The notes under the pieces are model-generated. The model was not told the DNA's origin. It did no database searches and saw only the letters and a list, made by a program, of their open reading frames with translations. DNA of 64,000 nt. Origin: CAJQLB01 sp041392065 (lineage in GTDB: Bacteria > Bacteroidota > Bacteroidia > Flavobacteriales > Flavobacteriaceae). The position numbers were made by a program, and so were the translations under genes. Positions 45,116 through 53,547 of this stretch are shown here, piece by piece. Position 1 is the first letter of the stretch. The number at the start of each line of letters is the position of its first letter. Where the stretch lies: positions 1 through 64,000 of the forward strand of contig JAWKMU010000004.1 of the NCBI GenBank assembly GCA_041392065.1, written 5' to 3'.

Positions 45116-45400
45116 ATGCTTTCTCCTGAAGATTACATGTTGCCTTGTTTAACCAAAAAATTCTTTGGAATAGAATGCTTTGGTTGTGGTTTTCAACGTT
45201 CTGCAGTTTTGCTTTTTCAAGGCGAGTTTGTTGCTGCTTTTAAAATGTATCCAGCCATTTACACATTACTACTATTTGCTGGCTTTTTGGTTACCAACAT
45301 GTTTTTTAAATTTAAAAATGAAGAAAGAATTAAATTAATTTTAGTAGTTTTAAATATTGTAATCATCGTTACAAATTATATTATAAAAATCAACCATTAA
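45116..45400 (+). CDS. DUF2752 membrane protein
   Basis: 94 residues. MLPCLTKKFFGIECFGCGFQRSAVLLFQGEF is the DUF2752 core with conserved cysteines, and two membrane segments follow (YTLLLFAGFLVTNMFF, LILVVLNIVIIVTNYII). Function unknown. It precedes the CCC-motif gene by 10 bp. Confidence 0.85.
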   Translation: MLSPEDYMLPCLTKKFFGIECFGCGFQRSAVLLFQGEFVAAFKMYPAIYTLLLFAGFLVTNMFFKFKNEERIKLILVVLNIVIIVTNYIIKINH

Positions 45401-45410
45401 AACATTTATT

Positions 45411-45737
45411 TTGGAAAAACAAAAACTAAACACCTCGCTCATTTATGTTCTATCTGTAATAGGGTTTCTTTGCTGTTGCTTTGCAGGATTGGGTATTATT
45501 CCTTCAGGAATTGCATTTTTTATGTCCAACAAACAATTAAAAGAAGCATATGCAGACCATGAAAAATACGAAAACATTGAAGCCATGAAAACAGCAAAAA
45601 TTGTTGCTTTAGTGGTATTCATTATCAACATTTTAATGGTTGTTAGAGTTATTTATGTGTTCTCTTCAATTGGATATGATGGTTTTATGGAACAATACCA
45701 AGAAGCCTTAGAGCAATTTCAACAGGCTCAACAATAA
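45411..45737 (+). CDS. CCC-motif membrane protein
   Basis: 108 residues, TTG start at 45411. FLCCCFAGLGIIPSGIAFFMSNKQL gives the CCC motif at the edge of the first membrane span; a second span (KIVALVVFIINILMVVRVIYVF) and a Gln-rich tail follow. It is commonly paired with DUF2752 proteins, as here. Function unknown. Confidence 0.82.
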   Translation: MEKQKLNTSLIYVLSVIGFLCCCFAGLGIIPSGIAFFMSNKQLKEAYADHEKYENIEAMKTAKIVALVVFIINILMVVRVIYVFSSIGYDGFMEQYQEALEQFQQAQQ

Positions 45738-45768
45738 AAAAAGCGACCAATAGGTCGCTTTTTTTATT
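45735..45768. terminator. Bidirectional terminator
   Basis: AAAAAAAGCGACC and GGTCGCTTTTTTT pair around AATA. It lies between the CCC-motif gene and the converging rocD. Confidence 0.9.
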
Positions 45769-45779
45769 TAAATCATTGA

Positions 45780-47021
45780 TTATTCGAACTCTTTAAGTGT
45801 CTTTATAATAATAGATACACAATCTAATAATTGTTCTTCAGTCATGACCAAAGGTGGTGCAAAACGAATAATGTTGCCATGAGTTGGTTTTGCTAACAAA
45901 CCATTATCTCTAAGTTTTAAACAAATATTCCATGCGGTGTCGCTTTCTTCGTCATCGTTTATTACAATTGCGTTAAGTAAGCCTTTACCTCTAACTAAGG
46001 TCACTAAATCTGTAGTTGCTATATACTTGCTAAGTTCATTTCTGAATAACTGACCTAATCTTTCAGCATTTTCAGCTAAATGCTCATCTTTAACCACTTT
46101 AAGAGCAGCCATAGCCACAGCAGCAGCAATTGGATTACCTCCAAAGGTACTTCCATGAGTTCCAGGCTTAATCACATTCATCACATTATCATTAGCCAAA
46201 ACCGCAGAAACTGGATAAGCTCCTCCTGAAAGAGCTTTCCCTAAAATTAAAATATCTGGCTTAACATTTTCGTGATCTACTGCCAATAATTTACCTGTTC
46301 TTGCAATTCCTGTTTGTACCTCATCAGCAATAAACAATACATGATATTTTTCACACAACGCTTTTGCTCCAGCTAAATATCCTTCGCTTGGTACATAAAC
46401 TCCAGCTTCACCTTGAATAGGCTCTGCCATAAAACCTCCAACATTCGGATTATTTTTTAAAGCATTTTCCAAGGCATCTAAATCATCGTAATCAATTTTA
46501 ATAAATCCTTTGGTAAAGGGTCCAAAGTTTTTTTGTGCAACAGGATCATTAGAAAACGAGATGATTGTAGTTGTTCTCCCATGAAAATTATTTTTACAAA
46601 CAATAATCTCAGCTTCATTTTCATCAATTCCTTTTACTTCATAAGCCCATTTTCTACAGATTTTTAAAGCTGTTTCAACAGCTTCTGCTCCTGTATTCAT
46701 TGGCAATAATTTATCAAAACCAAAATACTCTGACGCAAATTGTTCGTATCTACCAAGCATGTCATTATAGAATGCTCTGGAAGTTAACGTAAGTGTTTGC
46801 GCTTGATTTACCATTGCACCAACAATTTTTGGGTGGCAATGCCCTTGGTTTACTGCTGAGTAAGCCGAAAGAAAATCGTAATATTGTTTTCCTTCTACAT
46901 CCCAAACATACACACCTTCTCCTCTACTTAATACTACTGGAAGTGGATGATAGTTGTGAGCTCCATACTTGTCTTCTAAATTCATCGCTTCTTGCGATGT
47001 TAATTGGTCTAAAACAGCCAT
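45780..47021 (-). CDS. rocD: Ornithine aminotransferase
   Basis: 413 residues, PLP enzyme of class III. It converts ornithine and 2-oxoglutarate to glutamate semialdehyde and glutamate. Seen: EDKYGAHNYHPLPVVLSRGEGVYVWD, NTGAEAVETALKICRKW, FHGRTTTIISFSND, IADEVQTGIARTGKLLA and the cofactor Lys in ILGKALSGGAYPVSAVL. It stands alone. Confidence 0.95.
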   Translation of the reverse strand: MAVLDQLTSQEAMNLEDKYGAHNYHPLPVVLSRGEGVYVWDVEGKQYYDFLSAYSAVNQGHCHPKIVGAMVNQAQTLTLTSRAFYNDMLGRYEQFASEYFGFDKLLPMNTGAEAVETALKICRKWAYEVKGIDENEAEIIVCKNNFHGRTTTIISFSNDPVAQKNFGPFTKGFIKIDYDDLDALENALKNNPNVGGFMAEPIQGEAGVYVPSEGYLAGAKALCEKYHVLFIADEVQTGIARTGKLLAVDHENVKPDILILGKALSGGAYPVSAVLANDNVMNVIKPGTHGSTFGGNPIAAAVAMAALKVVKDEHLAENAERLGQLFRNELSKYIATTDLVTLVRGKGLLNAIVINDDEESDTAWNICLKLRDNGLLAKPTHGNIIRFAPPLVMTEEQLLDCVSIIIKTLKEFE

Positions 47022-47160
47022 TTTATTATGTTTTAAATTAAAAAAATAACCATTCCTTATCTACCTTTATCCTTTCAGAATTCTGAAAATTCAGCGTGGG
47101 AAAGAAATCATCCCTAAAGGCTTGCAAATTACTAAATATAAGTTGCTTGGTAAAATGTTG

Positions 47161-47544
47161 TTAAGAGATTTTACCAGACAATGACGAAATTTGCAATTCC
47201 AAACGTTTCATTTCTCTCAACAAAGCATTTTTGTCCATTTGCAACCATGCAAACATTTTAAGCATGCCAACAACTATAATACACAAAACGCCTCCTACTG
47301 ACCACTTAATAAGTTCATTAGTGTTTTCAGTATCAAAAAATTTTACAACGCACATAATAAATGCTACAAAAAAGACTAAAGTCACAAAATTCATAACATA
47401 CATAATCCAGCTGTTTTTTCCTTTAAATAAACCTCCAAGCATTTCAAATACGTTTTGCTCATCTAATTCGTCATAAAATTTAGCTTCTTCTTGAGTTAAT
47501 GTCTCTTTTATGAGTTTGTCTATGTCTTCCATATTTGTTTTCAT
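47161..47544 (-). CDS. DUF6768 membrane protein, possible sigma partner
   Basis: 127 residues. The cytoplasmic N-terminus MEDIDKLIKETLTQEEAKFYDELDEQNVFEMLGGLF and two membrane spans (YVMNFVTLVFFVAFIMCVV, VGGVLCIIVVGML) fit DUF6768; a C-terminal coiled part follows. The start may be the internal Met5 (47532). It follows an ECF sigma gene by 4 bp, so an anti-sigma or signalling role is plausible but unproven. Confidence 0.72.
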   Translation of the reverse strand: MKTNMEDIDKLIKETLTQEEAKFYDELDEQNVFEMLGGLFKGKNSWIMYVMNFVTLVFFVAFIMCVVKFFDTENTNELIKWSVGGVLCIIVVGMLKMFAWLQMDKNALLREMKRLELQISSLSGKIS

Positions 47545-47548
47545 TTGT

Positions 47549-48085
47549 CTATTTTTTTAATATTAATTTTAAATTTTCTCTTGCGTGAAACAGTCTGGAT
47601 TTTACTGTACCTTCTGAAACATCTAACATTTCACTTATTTGTTTGAGTGAATAATCTTCAACATAAAACAGTTTCAAAACTATTTGATGGTTATCTGATA
47701 AGTTTCTTATTGCTTTTAGTAGTTTTATTTTAACCTGATTATGTTCTTCATAAGTTTCACCTTCAGAAATGTGTTCATTTGCTAAATTTTCCTGTTTTCG
47801 CCTATTTCTGTTGTTTTCCCTTACAGCATCCAACGCCTTTGTGTATACAATACGCATGGCCCAAGCACTAAAACTCGATGGTTCCTTTAAATCTTGAATT
47901 TTATACATTATCGTTTTCCAGCTTTCTTGAGCAATATCTTTGGCTGCATCAGCATCTTTAACCATCCAATATGCTTTTTCACAAAACCTATTATGCCATC
48001 GTTTCACCAATTCTACAAGTGCTTTAGCATTTCCAGATTGAAATTCTACCACTAATTTAGCATCTATAGATGTGTCTGTTTTCAA
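47549..48085 (-). CDS. ECF-type RNA polymerase sigma factor
   Basis: 178 residues, TTG start at 48085. Region 2 (CEKAYWMVKDADAAKDIAQESWKTIMYKIQDLKEPSSFSAW) and region 4 (LSDNHQIVLKLFYVEDYSLKQISEMLDVSEGTVKSRLFHARENL) are intact. It likely directs a small envelope regulon. The DUF6768 gene follows. The sigma factor at 19270 is distinct. Confidence 0.92.
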   Translation of the reverse strand: MKTDTSIDAKLVVEFQSGNAKALVELVKRWHNRFCEKAYWMVKDADAAKDIAQESWKTIMYKIQDLKEPSSFSAWAMRIVYTKALDAVRENNRNRRKQENLANEHISEGETYEEHNQVKIKLLKAIRNLSDNHQIVLKLFYVEDYSLKQISEMLDVSEGTVKSRLFHARENLKLILKK

Positions 48086-48243
48086 TTATTGATTCGTTAT
48101 AGCTTCTGAAATAAAGACGGAAAACTTTTAAAAAGGTTCAATTTATTTTCTCAAAAGTGGAAACCTCTTTATAAAAATCAAGTTTATTAAAGATAATTTA
48201 AATATCACATACAACTATGTGTTGCGATTGCTATTTTTGCGCC

Positions 48244-49653
48244 ATGTCCAGACGAAATAAAAAACAAATATTCACTAAGGTTGAAGTTATAGATGCTGGA
48301 GCTAAAGGTAAAACCATTGCTAAAGCTCCAGATGGAAAAGTTATTTTTTTATCAAACGCTATTCCTGGTGATGTGGTAGATATACAAACCTTTAAAAAGC
48401 GAAAAGCCTATTATGAAGGTAAAGCAATCAAGTTTTACACACTTTCAAAAAAGCGAACTGAGCCTGTTTGCCAGCATTTTGGTACTTGTGGTGGCTGCAA
48501 ATGGCAAAACATGGCATATGAACACCAACTGTATTATAAGCAAAAGGAAGTGACTAATAACCTCAATCGCATTGGTCATATAGAATTACCTGAAGTCACG
48601 CCAATTCTTGGTTCTGAAAATGAGTATTTTTACAGAAACAAAATGGAATTTTCCTTTAGTGATAGTAGATGGCTAACACAAAAAGAAATTCAATCTGATA
48701 AAGATTTAGGCGATAAAAATGCTTTAGGTTTTCATATTCCAGGAATGTGGGACAAAATTCTGGACATTAAAACATGCCATTTGCAAGCAGATCCTTCTAA
48801 CGCGATAAGAAACGAAGTAAAAACTTTTGCTATTGAAAACAACTTTGAGTTTTTCAATACCAGAAATCAGGAAGGCTTATTGAGGACTTTAATGATTCGT
48901 ACTTCATCAACTGGTGATATTATGGTGGTGTTACAGTTTTTTAAAGATGATAAAGAGAAGCGTGAATTATTGCTTAATCACTTAGCCACAACCTTTCCAG
49001 AAATCACCTCTTTACAATACATCATTAACCAAAAAGCTAATGATACCATTTACGATCAAGAAGTGATTTGCTTTAAAGGTGAAGATCATATTTTTGAGGA
49101 AATGGAAGGCTTAAAGTTTAAAATTAACGCCAAATCCTTTTATCAAACCAATTCAGATCAAGCTTATCAACTCTATAAAATAGCAAGAGATTTTGCTGGT
49201 TTAACAGGAAATGAATTAGTTTACGACTTGTACACTGGAACTGGAACCATAGCACAGTTTGTAGCCAAACAAGCCAAAAAAGTAGTTGGAGTTGAAGCTG
49301 TTCCTGATGCTATTTCTGCTGCAAAGGAAAATGCACAATTAAATGGTATAGATAACGTTAAGTTTTATGTTGGCGATATGAAAAATGTGTTTAACGACAC
49401 GTTTATAAAAACTAATGGACAGCCAGATGTGATTATATCAGATCCACCAAGAGATGGTATGCACAAAGATGTCGTTAATCAAATACTAAATATTTCGCCA
49501 AAAAAAATAGTTTACGTAAGTTGCAACAGTGCAACCCAAGCACGTGATTTAGCTTTGATGGATAGCATGTATAAAGTCGTAAAAACTCAGGCAGTTGATA
49601 TGTTCCCTCAAACGCACCATGTTGAAAATGTTGTACTTTTGGAAAAGCGATAA
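48244..49653 (+). CDS. rlmD: 23S rRNA (uracil(1939)-C(5))-methyltransferase RlmD
   Basis: 469 residues from the ATG at 48244; an in-frame ATG at 48217 would add nine Cys-rich residues not expected here. An N-terminal TRAM domain, then the iron-sulfur cysteines (CQHFGTCGGCKW), the SAM site VYDLYTGTGTIAQFVA and catalytic VSCNSATQARDL. It methylates U1939 of 23S rRNA using SAM. Its 3' end is close to the following lipoprotein gene. Confidence 0.93.
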   Translation: MSRRNKKQIFTKVEVIDAGAKGKTIAKAPDGKVIFLSNAIPGDVVDIQTFKKRKAYYEGKAIKFYTLSKKRTEPVCQHFGTCGGCKWQNMAYEHQLYYKQKEVTNNLNRIGHIELPEVTPILGSENEYFYRNKMEFSFSDSRWLTQKEIQSDKDLGDKNALGFHIPGMWDKILDIKTCHLQADPSNAIRNEVKTFAIENNFEFFNTRNQEGLLRTLMIRTSSTGDIMVVLQFFKDDKEKRELLLNHLATTFPEITSLQYIINQKANDTIYDQEVICFKGEDHIFEEMEGLKFKINAKSFYQTNSDQAYQLYKIARDFAGLTGNELVYDLYTGTGTIAQFVAKQAKKVVGVEAVPDAISAAKENAQLNGIDNVKFYVGDMKNVFNDTFIKTNGQPDVIISDPPRDGMHKDVVNQILNISPKKIVYVSCNSATQARDLALMDSMYKVVKTQAVDMFPQTHHVENVVLLEKR

Positions 49654-49663
49654 AACCTTAATT

Positions 49664-51157
49664 ATGAGAAAAGCTATCTATTTCCTGTTAATATCATTGT
49701 CAATATCATGTACTTCAGAAAAATCGAAGTCAGTTGAACTAGAACAGGTTAGCCAAGACTTTATAATTAATGGCTCAATTGAAAACTATAAAATAAGTGA
49801 CTCCACTTCTTCACTTGACATATATATTAATGATTTGCTTTCCTTAGAAGGCTCAAGAAGAGAATCCATTACTATTGACTCCTTGGGTAAATTTTCATCT
49901 AAAATTAGAATACCTAGACAACAAGACATTTGGTTGAGTTGTAAAAATTTAGATTTTAGGCTTATTGTTGCTCCAGAAGACGAATTTGTAATAAATATAA
50001 AAGATATTAAGAATTCGCTTAATGAGAATTCAATCGAGATTAGTGGAACTTCTGCAAAGTTGAACCAAGATTTCTTAAAGTTTCAAGTTCAAAATGAATT
50101 TGATAGTGATTCATATTTTGACAACACAAAAAAATTAAACCCAGTTTCCTATAAAACATACCATGATAGTTTATTTGGAGAACGAAAATTACAAATTGAA
50201 GCCTTTATTGCAAATAACAATATTGATGATGCTTTAAAAAATTGGCTTTTTGTTGAAAAAGAATATAGACCAGCAGACTATCTTTTAGTTTACCCCTTAA
50301 ACTATAGGATGTTCAACCAAGAAAAAGCAAAAGATTTAAAATACACAGATTATTTATTTGATGATTTCACAAATTTACCTCCAATAGAAGAAAAATACCT
50401 CGTTAATACTGTTCTTGATGGTTTTGGAAATTACTATCTTTTTCATTATTACCAACAAATTAGACCTGAAGGAATGACAATGAAAGGTGAAGTATTAGAT
50501 TCCATTGCAATAAAAAGGATTGTTTCAGAAAACAAAAACAATAAACTATTGTCGCAACTTACAATTTTTAATGCATTACAAACGTCATTCAACAACAATA
50601 GACTGTCATATATGTATAGCGAAAAGGAAATTATAGATAGTTTGTTTAAAGGAAGTTTGTTTGAATCGGCTATTGCAGATAACTTCAATTACGTAAAGAG
50701 CTTACTTGAAAATGCTCCAGTTCCTGAAGGTGCTGAACTTTTAACATTCGATTCTAAAGATCCAAATGATTTACTTAATGAAATTATTAAAAATTCAGAA
50801 GGCAAAGTTATATATATTGACAACTGGGCAACTTGGTGTGCTCCTTGTCGTTCAGAATTTAAAAGCTCAACTCCTTTATTAAAAGAAAAATTCGACAAAG
50901 AAGTTGAATTTATTTACCTATGCCATAGATCAAATCAAAAAGAATGGAAACCAGTAATATCAAGGTATAATGTTGAAGGCAAACATTATTTTTTAACTGA
51001 TGAACAAACAAACGTTCTAATGAGTAAATTGAGCATAACAGGGTATCCAACCTATAACATGATTAACAAAAAAGGTGAAATAGTTTATTCTGGTTTTGAA
51101 TATAGGCCTAGCATAGAACAAACCTCAAAAATCTTAGAAAAATTAATTTCTGAATAG
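49664..51157 (+). CDS. TlpA-like thioredoxin-fold lipoprotein
   Basis: 497 residues from the ATG at 49664, which opens a lipoprotein signal (YFLLISLSISC); an earlier in-frame ATG lies inside rlmD. The N-terminal half is of DUF4369-like beta type. The C-terminal third is a TlpA thioredoxin: IDNWATWCAPCRSEF with the CxxC pair, and LSITGYPTYNMINKKGEIV with cis-Pro. It probably reduces disulfides of exported proteins in the periplasm. Confidence 0.87.
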   Translation: MRKAIYFLLISLSISCTSEKSKSVELEQVSQDFIINGSIENYKISDSTSSLDIYINDLLSLEGSRRESITIDSLGKFSSKIRIPRQQDIWLSCKNLDFRLIVAPEDEFVINIKDIKNSLNENSIEISGTSAKLNQDFLKFQVQNEFDSDSYFDNTKKLNPVSYKTYHDSLFGERKLQIEAFIANNNIDDALKNWLFVEKEYRPADYLLVYPLNYRMFNQEKAKDLKYTDYLFDDFTNLPPIEEKYLVNTVLDGFGNYYLFHYYQQIRPEGMTMKGEVLDSIAIKRIVSENKNNKLLSQLTIFNALQTSFNNNRLSYMYSEKEIIDSLFKGSLFESAIADNFNYVKSLLENAPVPEGAELLTFDSKDPNDLLNEIIKNSEGKVIYIDNWATWCAPCRSEFKSSTPLLKEKFDKEVEFIYLCHRSNQKEWKPVISRYNVEGKHYFLTDEQTNVLMSKLSITGYPTYNMINKKGEIVYSGFEYRPSIEQTSKILEKLISE

Positions 51158-51158
51158 A

Positions 51159-51671
51159 ATGCAAAAACCTAATTATTATTTTTTGTTGATTTTATTAATT
51201 TTTTTCGTTTACAAATGCGAAAAAGACGATATCTGCTCTGCTGAGACTGGTACAACACCAAAACTCATTCTTAGGTTTTATGACATTTCAGATGAAGAAG
51301 AAACCAAACAAGTGCCAAATTTATTGGTTTATGGTATTAATGATGCAAATGAAATTGTCTTGTTTGACCATATTGGTACTACAGCCATTAATAAAGACTC
51401 TATAGCAATCCCTTTACGTACAGATGGCAATGCAACTCGATTTGTTTTGCATCGCGATTTTGAAGGTAACGATACTGGAAATATTGATGTTATTACTGCC
51501 AATTATATTGGAGAAGATATATATGTATCTCGTGCTTGTGGTTATAAAACCATTTATAATGCATTGGCTTTAGACCTAGAACCAGACTCAGACAATTGGG
51601 TAATAAATTCAGAAATAATTAATAGAACAGTTGAAAATGAAACTACAGCTCATGTTAAAATATTCCATTAG
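51159..51671 (+). CDS. DUF6452 family protein
   Basis: 170 residues. Hydrophobic start (YYFLLILLIFFVYKC, possible lipobox), then CSAETGTTPKLILRFYD and VPNLLVYGIND, and CGYKTIYNALALDLE near the end, which match DUF6452. Function unknown. It starts one base after the TlpA-like gene and overlaps the DUF6048 gene by 20 bp. Confidence 0.82.
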   Translation: MQKPNYYFLLILLIFFVYKCEKDDICSAETGTTPKLILRFYDISDEEETKQVPNLLVYGINDANEIVLFDHIGTTAINKDSIAIPLRTDGNATRFVLHRDFEGNDTGNIDVITANYIGEDIYVSRACGYKTIYNALALDLEPDSDNWVINSEIINRTVENETTAHVKIFH

Positions 51672-52350
51672 CATCTTATGTCTTTTGCTATTGTGTACAA
51701 CAACATTAGCTCAAAATGATAGTATTCCTTCAGACTCTTTAAGGTATGCTCAAAAATATGGTTTACGCTTAGGTGGTGATGTTAGCAAATTGGTCAGAAG
51801 TTTTATTGACGATGATTATTCTGGGTTTGAAATCAATGGCGATTATAGATTGACCAAAAACCTTTATGTAGCTGGTGAAATAGGTTTTGAAGAAAACACC
51901 ACTTCCAACGACCAATTAAACTCAACAGCTAATGGCTCTTACTTTAAAGGAGGAGTAGATTACAATATGTACAAAAACTGGTTTGGCATGGAAAACATGA
52001 TCTATTCTGGTTTTAGAGTTGGAGCAACTACGTTTAAACAAACACTTAACAGTTATACCATTTACCAAAGTAATCAAAGTTGGCCAGCAACTACTGTAAA
52101 TTCTGGTCAGGAGTTTTCTGGTTTGAGTGCCATTTGGGGCGAACTCATTATTGGTATTAAAGCCGAAGTGTTAAATAATATTTACGTTGGACTTAACGCT
52201 CAACTTAAAGGCAGAATTACAGAAAAAGAACCAAATAACTTCGAAAACATCTACATTCCAGGGTTTGGAAGAACTTACGATAGTGGTCGTTTTGGTATTG
52301 GTTTTGGTTACAATATTTCTTACCTTATTCCTTTGTATAAAAAGGAATAA
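51652..52350 (+). CDS. DUF6048 family outer-membrane protein
   Basis: 232 residues from the ATG at 51652, which gives a signal peptide (ISILCLLLLCTTTLAQ). Barrel-like strands follow: RYAQKYGLRLGGDVSKLVRSF, YSGFEINGDYRLTKNLYVAGEIGFE and FGIGFGYNISYLIPLYKK. It matches DUF6048, often next to DUF6452. Function unknown. Confidence 0.82.
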   Translation: MLKYSISILCLLLLCTTTLAQNDSIPSDSLRYAQKYGLRLGGDVSKLVRSFIDDDYSGFEINGDYRLTKNLYVAGEIGFEENTTSNDQLNSTANGSYFKGGVDYNMYKNWFGMENMIYSGFRVGATTFKQTLNSYTIYQSNQSWPATTVNSGQEFSGLSAIWGELIIGIKAEVLNNIYVGLNAQLKGRITEKEPNNFENIYIPGFGRTYDSGRFGIGFGYNISYLIPLYKKE

Positions 52351-52352
52351 AT

Positions 52353-52877
52353 ATGCATAAAGACAACATAACAGAACTGCTTGAAGAAAAGCACCAAAAG
52401 CTTTTTAATTGGCTGGAAAACCAAGAGATGGACAAATGGCAAACTGGTCCAGAAGGTAAATGGACCACAGGACAGCAAGCATTGCATTTATTACAAAGTA
52501 TAAAACCACTTAATGATGCTATGAGCATGCCTAAATTTGTACTGAGATATAAATTTGGAAAATCTAATCGTGAGGTTAGAGATTATGATGCTATTGTAAA
52601 ACGCTACCAAGAACGTTTGGAAGGTGCAAAAGGAATAACTTATGGTCCTTCACGAAATATGAAAATTCCGAATAATGACGACAAGCATTATCTTTTAAAC
52701 CGACTTAAAGCCGAAAACAAAAAGCTGCAATACAAAGTAAAAAAGTGGAAGGATAAAGATTTAGACAACTTGGTTTTACCTCATCCTTTAATGGGAAAAA
52801 TGCCTGTAAGAGAAATTGTGATGTGGACAGCCTATCACGTTGAACATCACACCAAACAGCTTACAGAGCATTATTAA
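52353..52877 (+). CDS. DinB family protein
   Basis: 174 residues, four-helix DinB fold. GKWTTGQQALHLLQSIKPLNDAM contains a candidate metal His, and IVMWTAYHVEHHTKQL gives the second and third His. The family includes thiol-dependent enzymes and DNA-damage-induced proteins; the substrate here is unknown. It starts 2 bp after DUF6048. Confidence 0.85.
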   Translation: MHKDNITELLEEKHQKLFNWLENQEMDKWQTGPEGKWTTGQQALHLLQSIKPLNDAMSMPKFVLRYKFGKSNREVRDYDAIVKRYQERLEGAKGITYGPSRNMKIPNNDDKHYLLNRLKAENKKLQYKVKKWKDKDLDNLVLPHPLMGKMPVREIVMWTAYHVEHHTKQLTEHY

Positions 52878-52886
52878 CTTAAAATA

Positions 52887-52902
52887 TACGTAAAGCTACG
52901 TA
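52887..52902. promoter_or_regulatory. TACGTA-N4-TACGTA motif
   Basis: TACGTA at 52887-52892 and 52897-52902 with AAGC between; flanks extend it to an 18-bp near-palindrome. The same spacing occurs at 31000-31015. It lies just before the left edge of the cassette. Confidence 0.35.
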
Positions 52903-52956
52903 TAGATTTTTTACCAAAAAAAGGCTAACTTCGTTTAACAGTCGTTGTAAACAATT

Positions 52957-53403
52957 ATGAAATCACTCAAGCCTACAATAAAATACTTGATAATATCTAT
53001 GATTTTGATTTCGTGCAATGGCGGAATTAAAAACGGAACGGAATTGACTCAATCGGACTTGAACTATATTGAAGAAATCGGACTGAAAGATGATGAAGAA
53101 AAAGTAATTCTTTTCGATTCCCAAATGGACAATAAAACAAGCGGAAATTTGATTACTAATAAACGCCTCGCAAGTTATTGGATTGACAAAGAAAAAAATA
53201 TTAATAAAACAAATTTTGCTTACTATAGTGAGATTGACACTTTGCTGACAAAAGATTTATCGAAATCATTGACTTATGCATCCTTTATAAAAGTAATTAA
53301 AAATGATAAAACTGAATTTAAAGTATTCGTGGACGATAATGAAAAAAACACAAAATACTTTTTTGAAAAAGCTATAACTGAATGGGAAAAGTGGAGAAAA
53401 TAA
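52957..53403 (+). CDS. Hypothetical lipoprotein, cassette-borne
   Basis: 148 residues with a lipoprotein signal (YLIISMILISC). No family recognised. The mature part is short and charged (ESD-rich, EKVILFDSQMDNKTSGN, EFKVFVDDNEKNTKYFFEKAI). The codon use (CGG, GGA, GCG in places) looks a little different from the neighbours. It is the only gene of the cassette, and the start sits 3 bp after GTTGTAAACA. Confidence 0.72.
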   Translation: MKSLKPTIKYLIISMILISCNGGIKNGTELTQSDLNYIEEIGLKDDEEKVILFDSQMDNKTSGNLITNKRLASYWIDKEKNINKTNFAYYSEIDTLLTKDLSKSLTYASFIKVIKNDKTEFKVFVDDNEKNTKYFFEKAITEWEKWRK

Positions 53404-53404
53404 C

Positions 53405-53543
53405 TGTTTACAACAATGTATAACCGCAATTACGGCGGATTCGACTACGTCCGAATCCACTCGGAATTGCTAAAGTTAGTGCTAAACCGAATATTAACGC
53501 ATATTAACCCGTAACTGACGGTTATACGTGACCGTTAAACGAA
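53405..53543. repeat. attC-like structured site 3' of the cassette gene
   Basis: Outer arms TGTATAACCG (53417-53426) and CGGTTATACG (53519-53528) pair over 9 of 10 bases with 92 bp between. Inside, GCAATT/AATTGC and GGATTCG/CGAATCC form a nested hairpin with an 8-nt loop ACTACGTC. Outer arms, an inner bulged hairpin and a GTTAAAC box at the edge are like integron attC sites, though the core boxes only partly match RYYYAAC/GTTRRRY. Confidence 0.55.
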
Positions 53544-53547
53544 CCTC

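Larger units (their letters stand above)
52930..53543 (+). mobile_element. Single-gene cassette with nested inverted repeats (attC-like)
   Basis: TTCGTTTAAC (52930-52939) is repeated in reverse as GTTAAACGAA (53534-53543). Inside it, GTTGTAAACA (52944-52953) mirrors TGTTTACAAC (53405-53414) and brackets a single ORF. Right of the gene is a structured ~125-bp site. The unit sits neatly between the stops of two core genes. No integrase is next to it. Mobility is inferred from the structure. Confidence 0.6.

Noticed and set aside
48232..48239. TATTTTTG as a -7 box for rlmD
   Set aside because: It lies only 4 bp before the chosen ATG, leaving no leader, and there is no -33 box.
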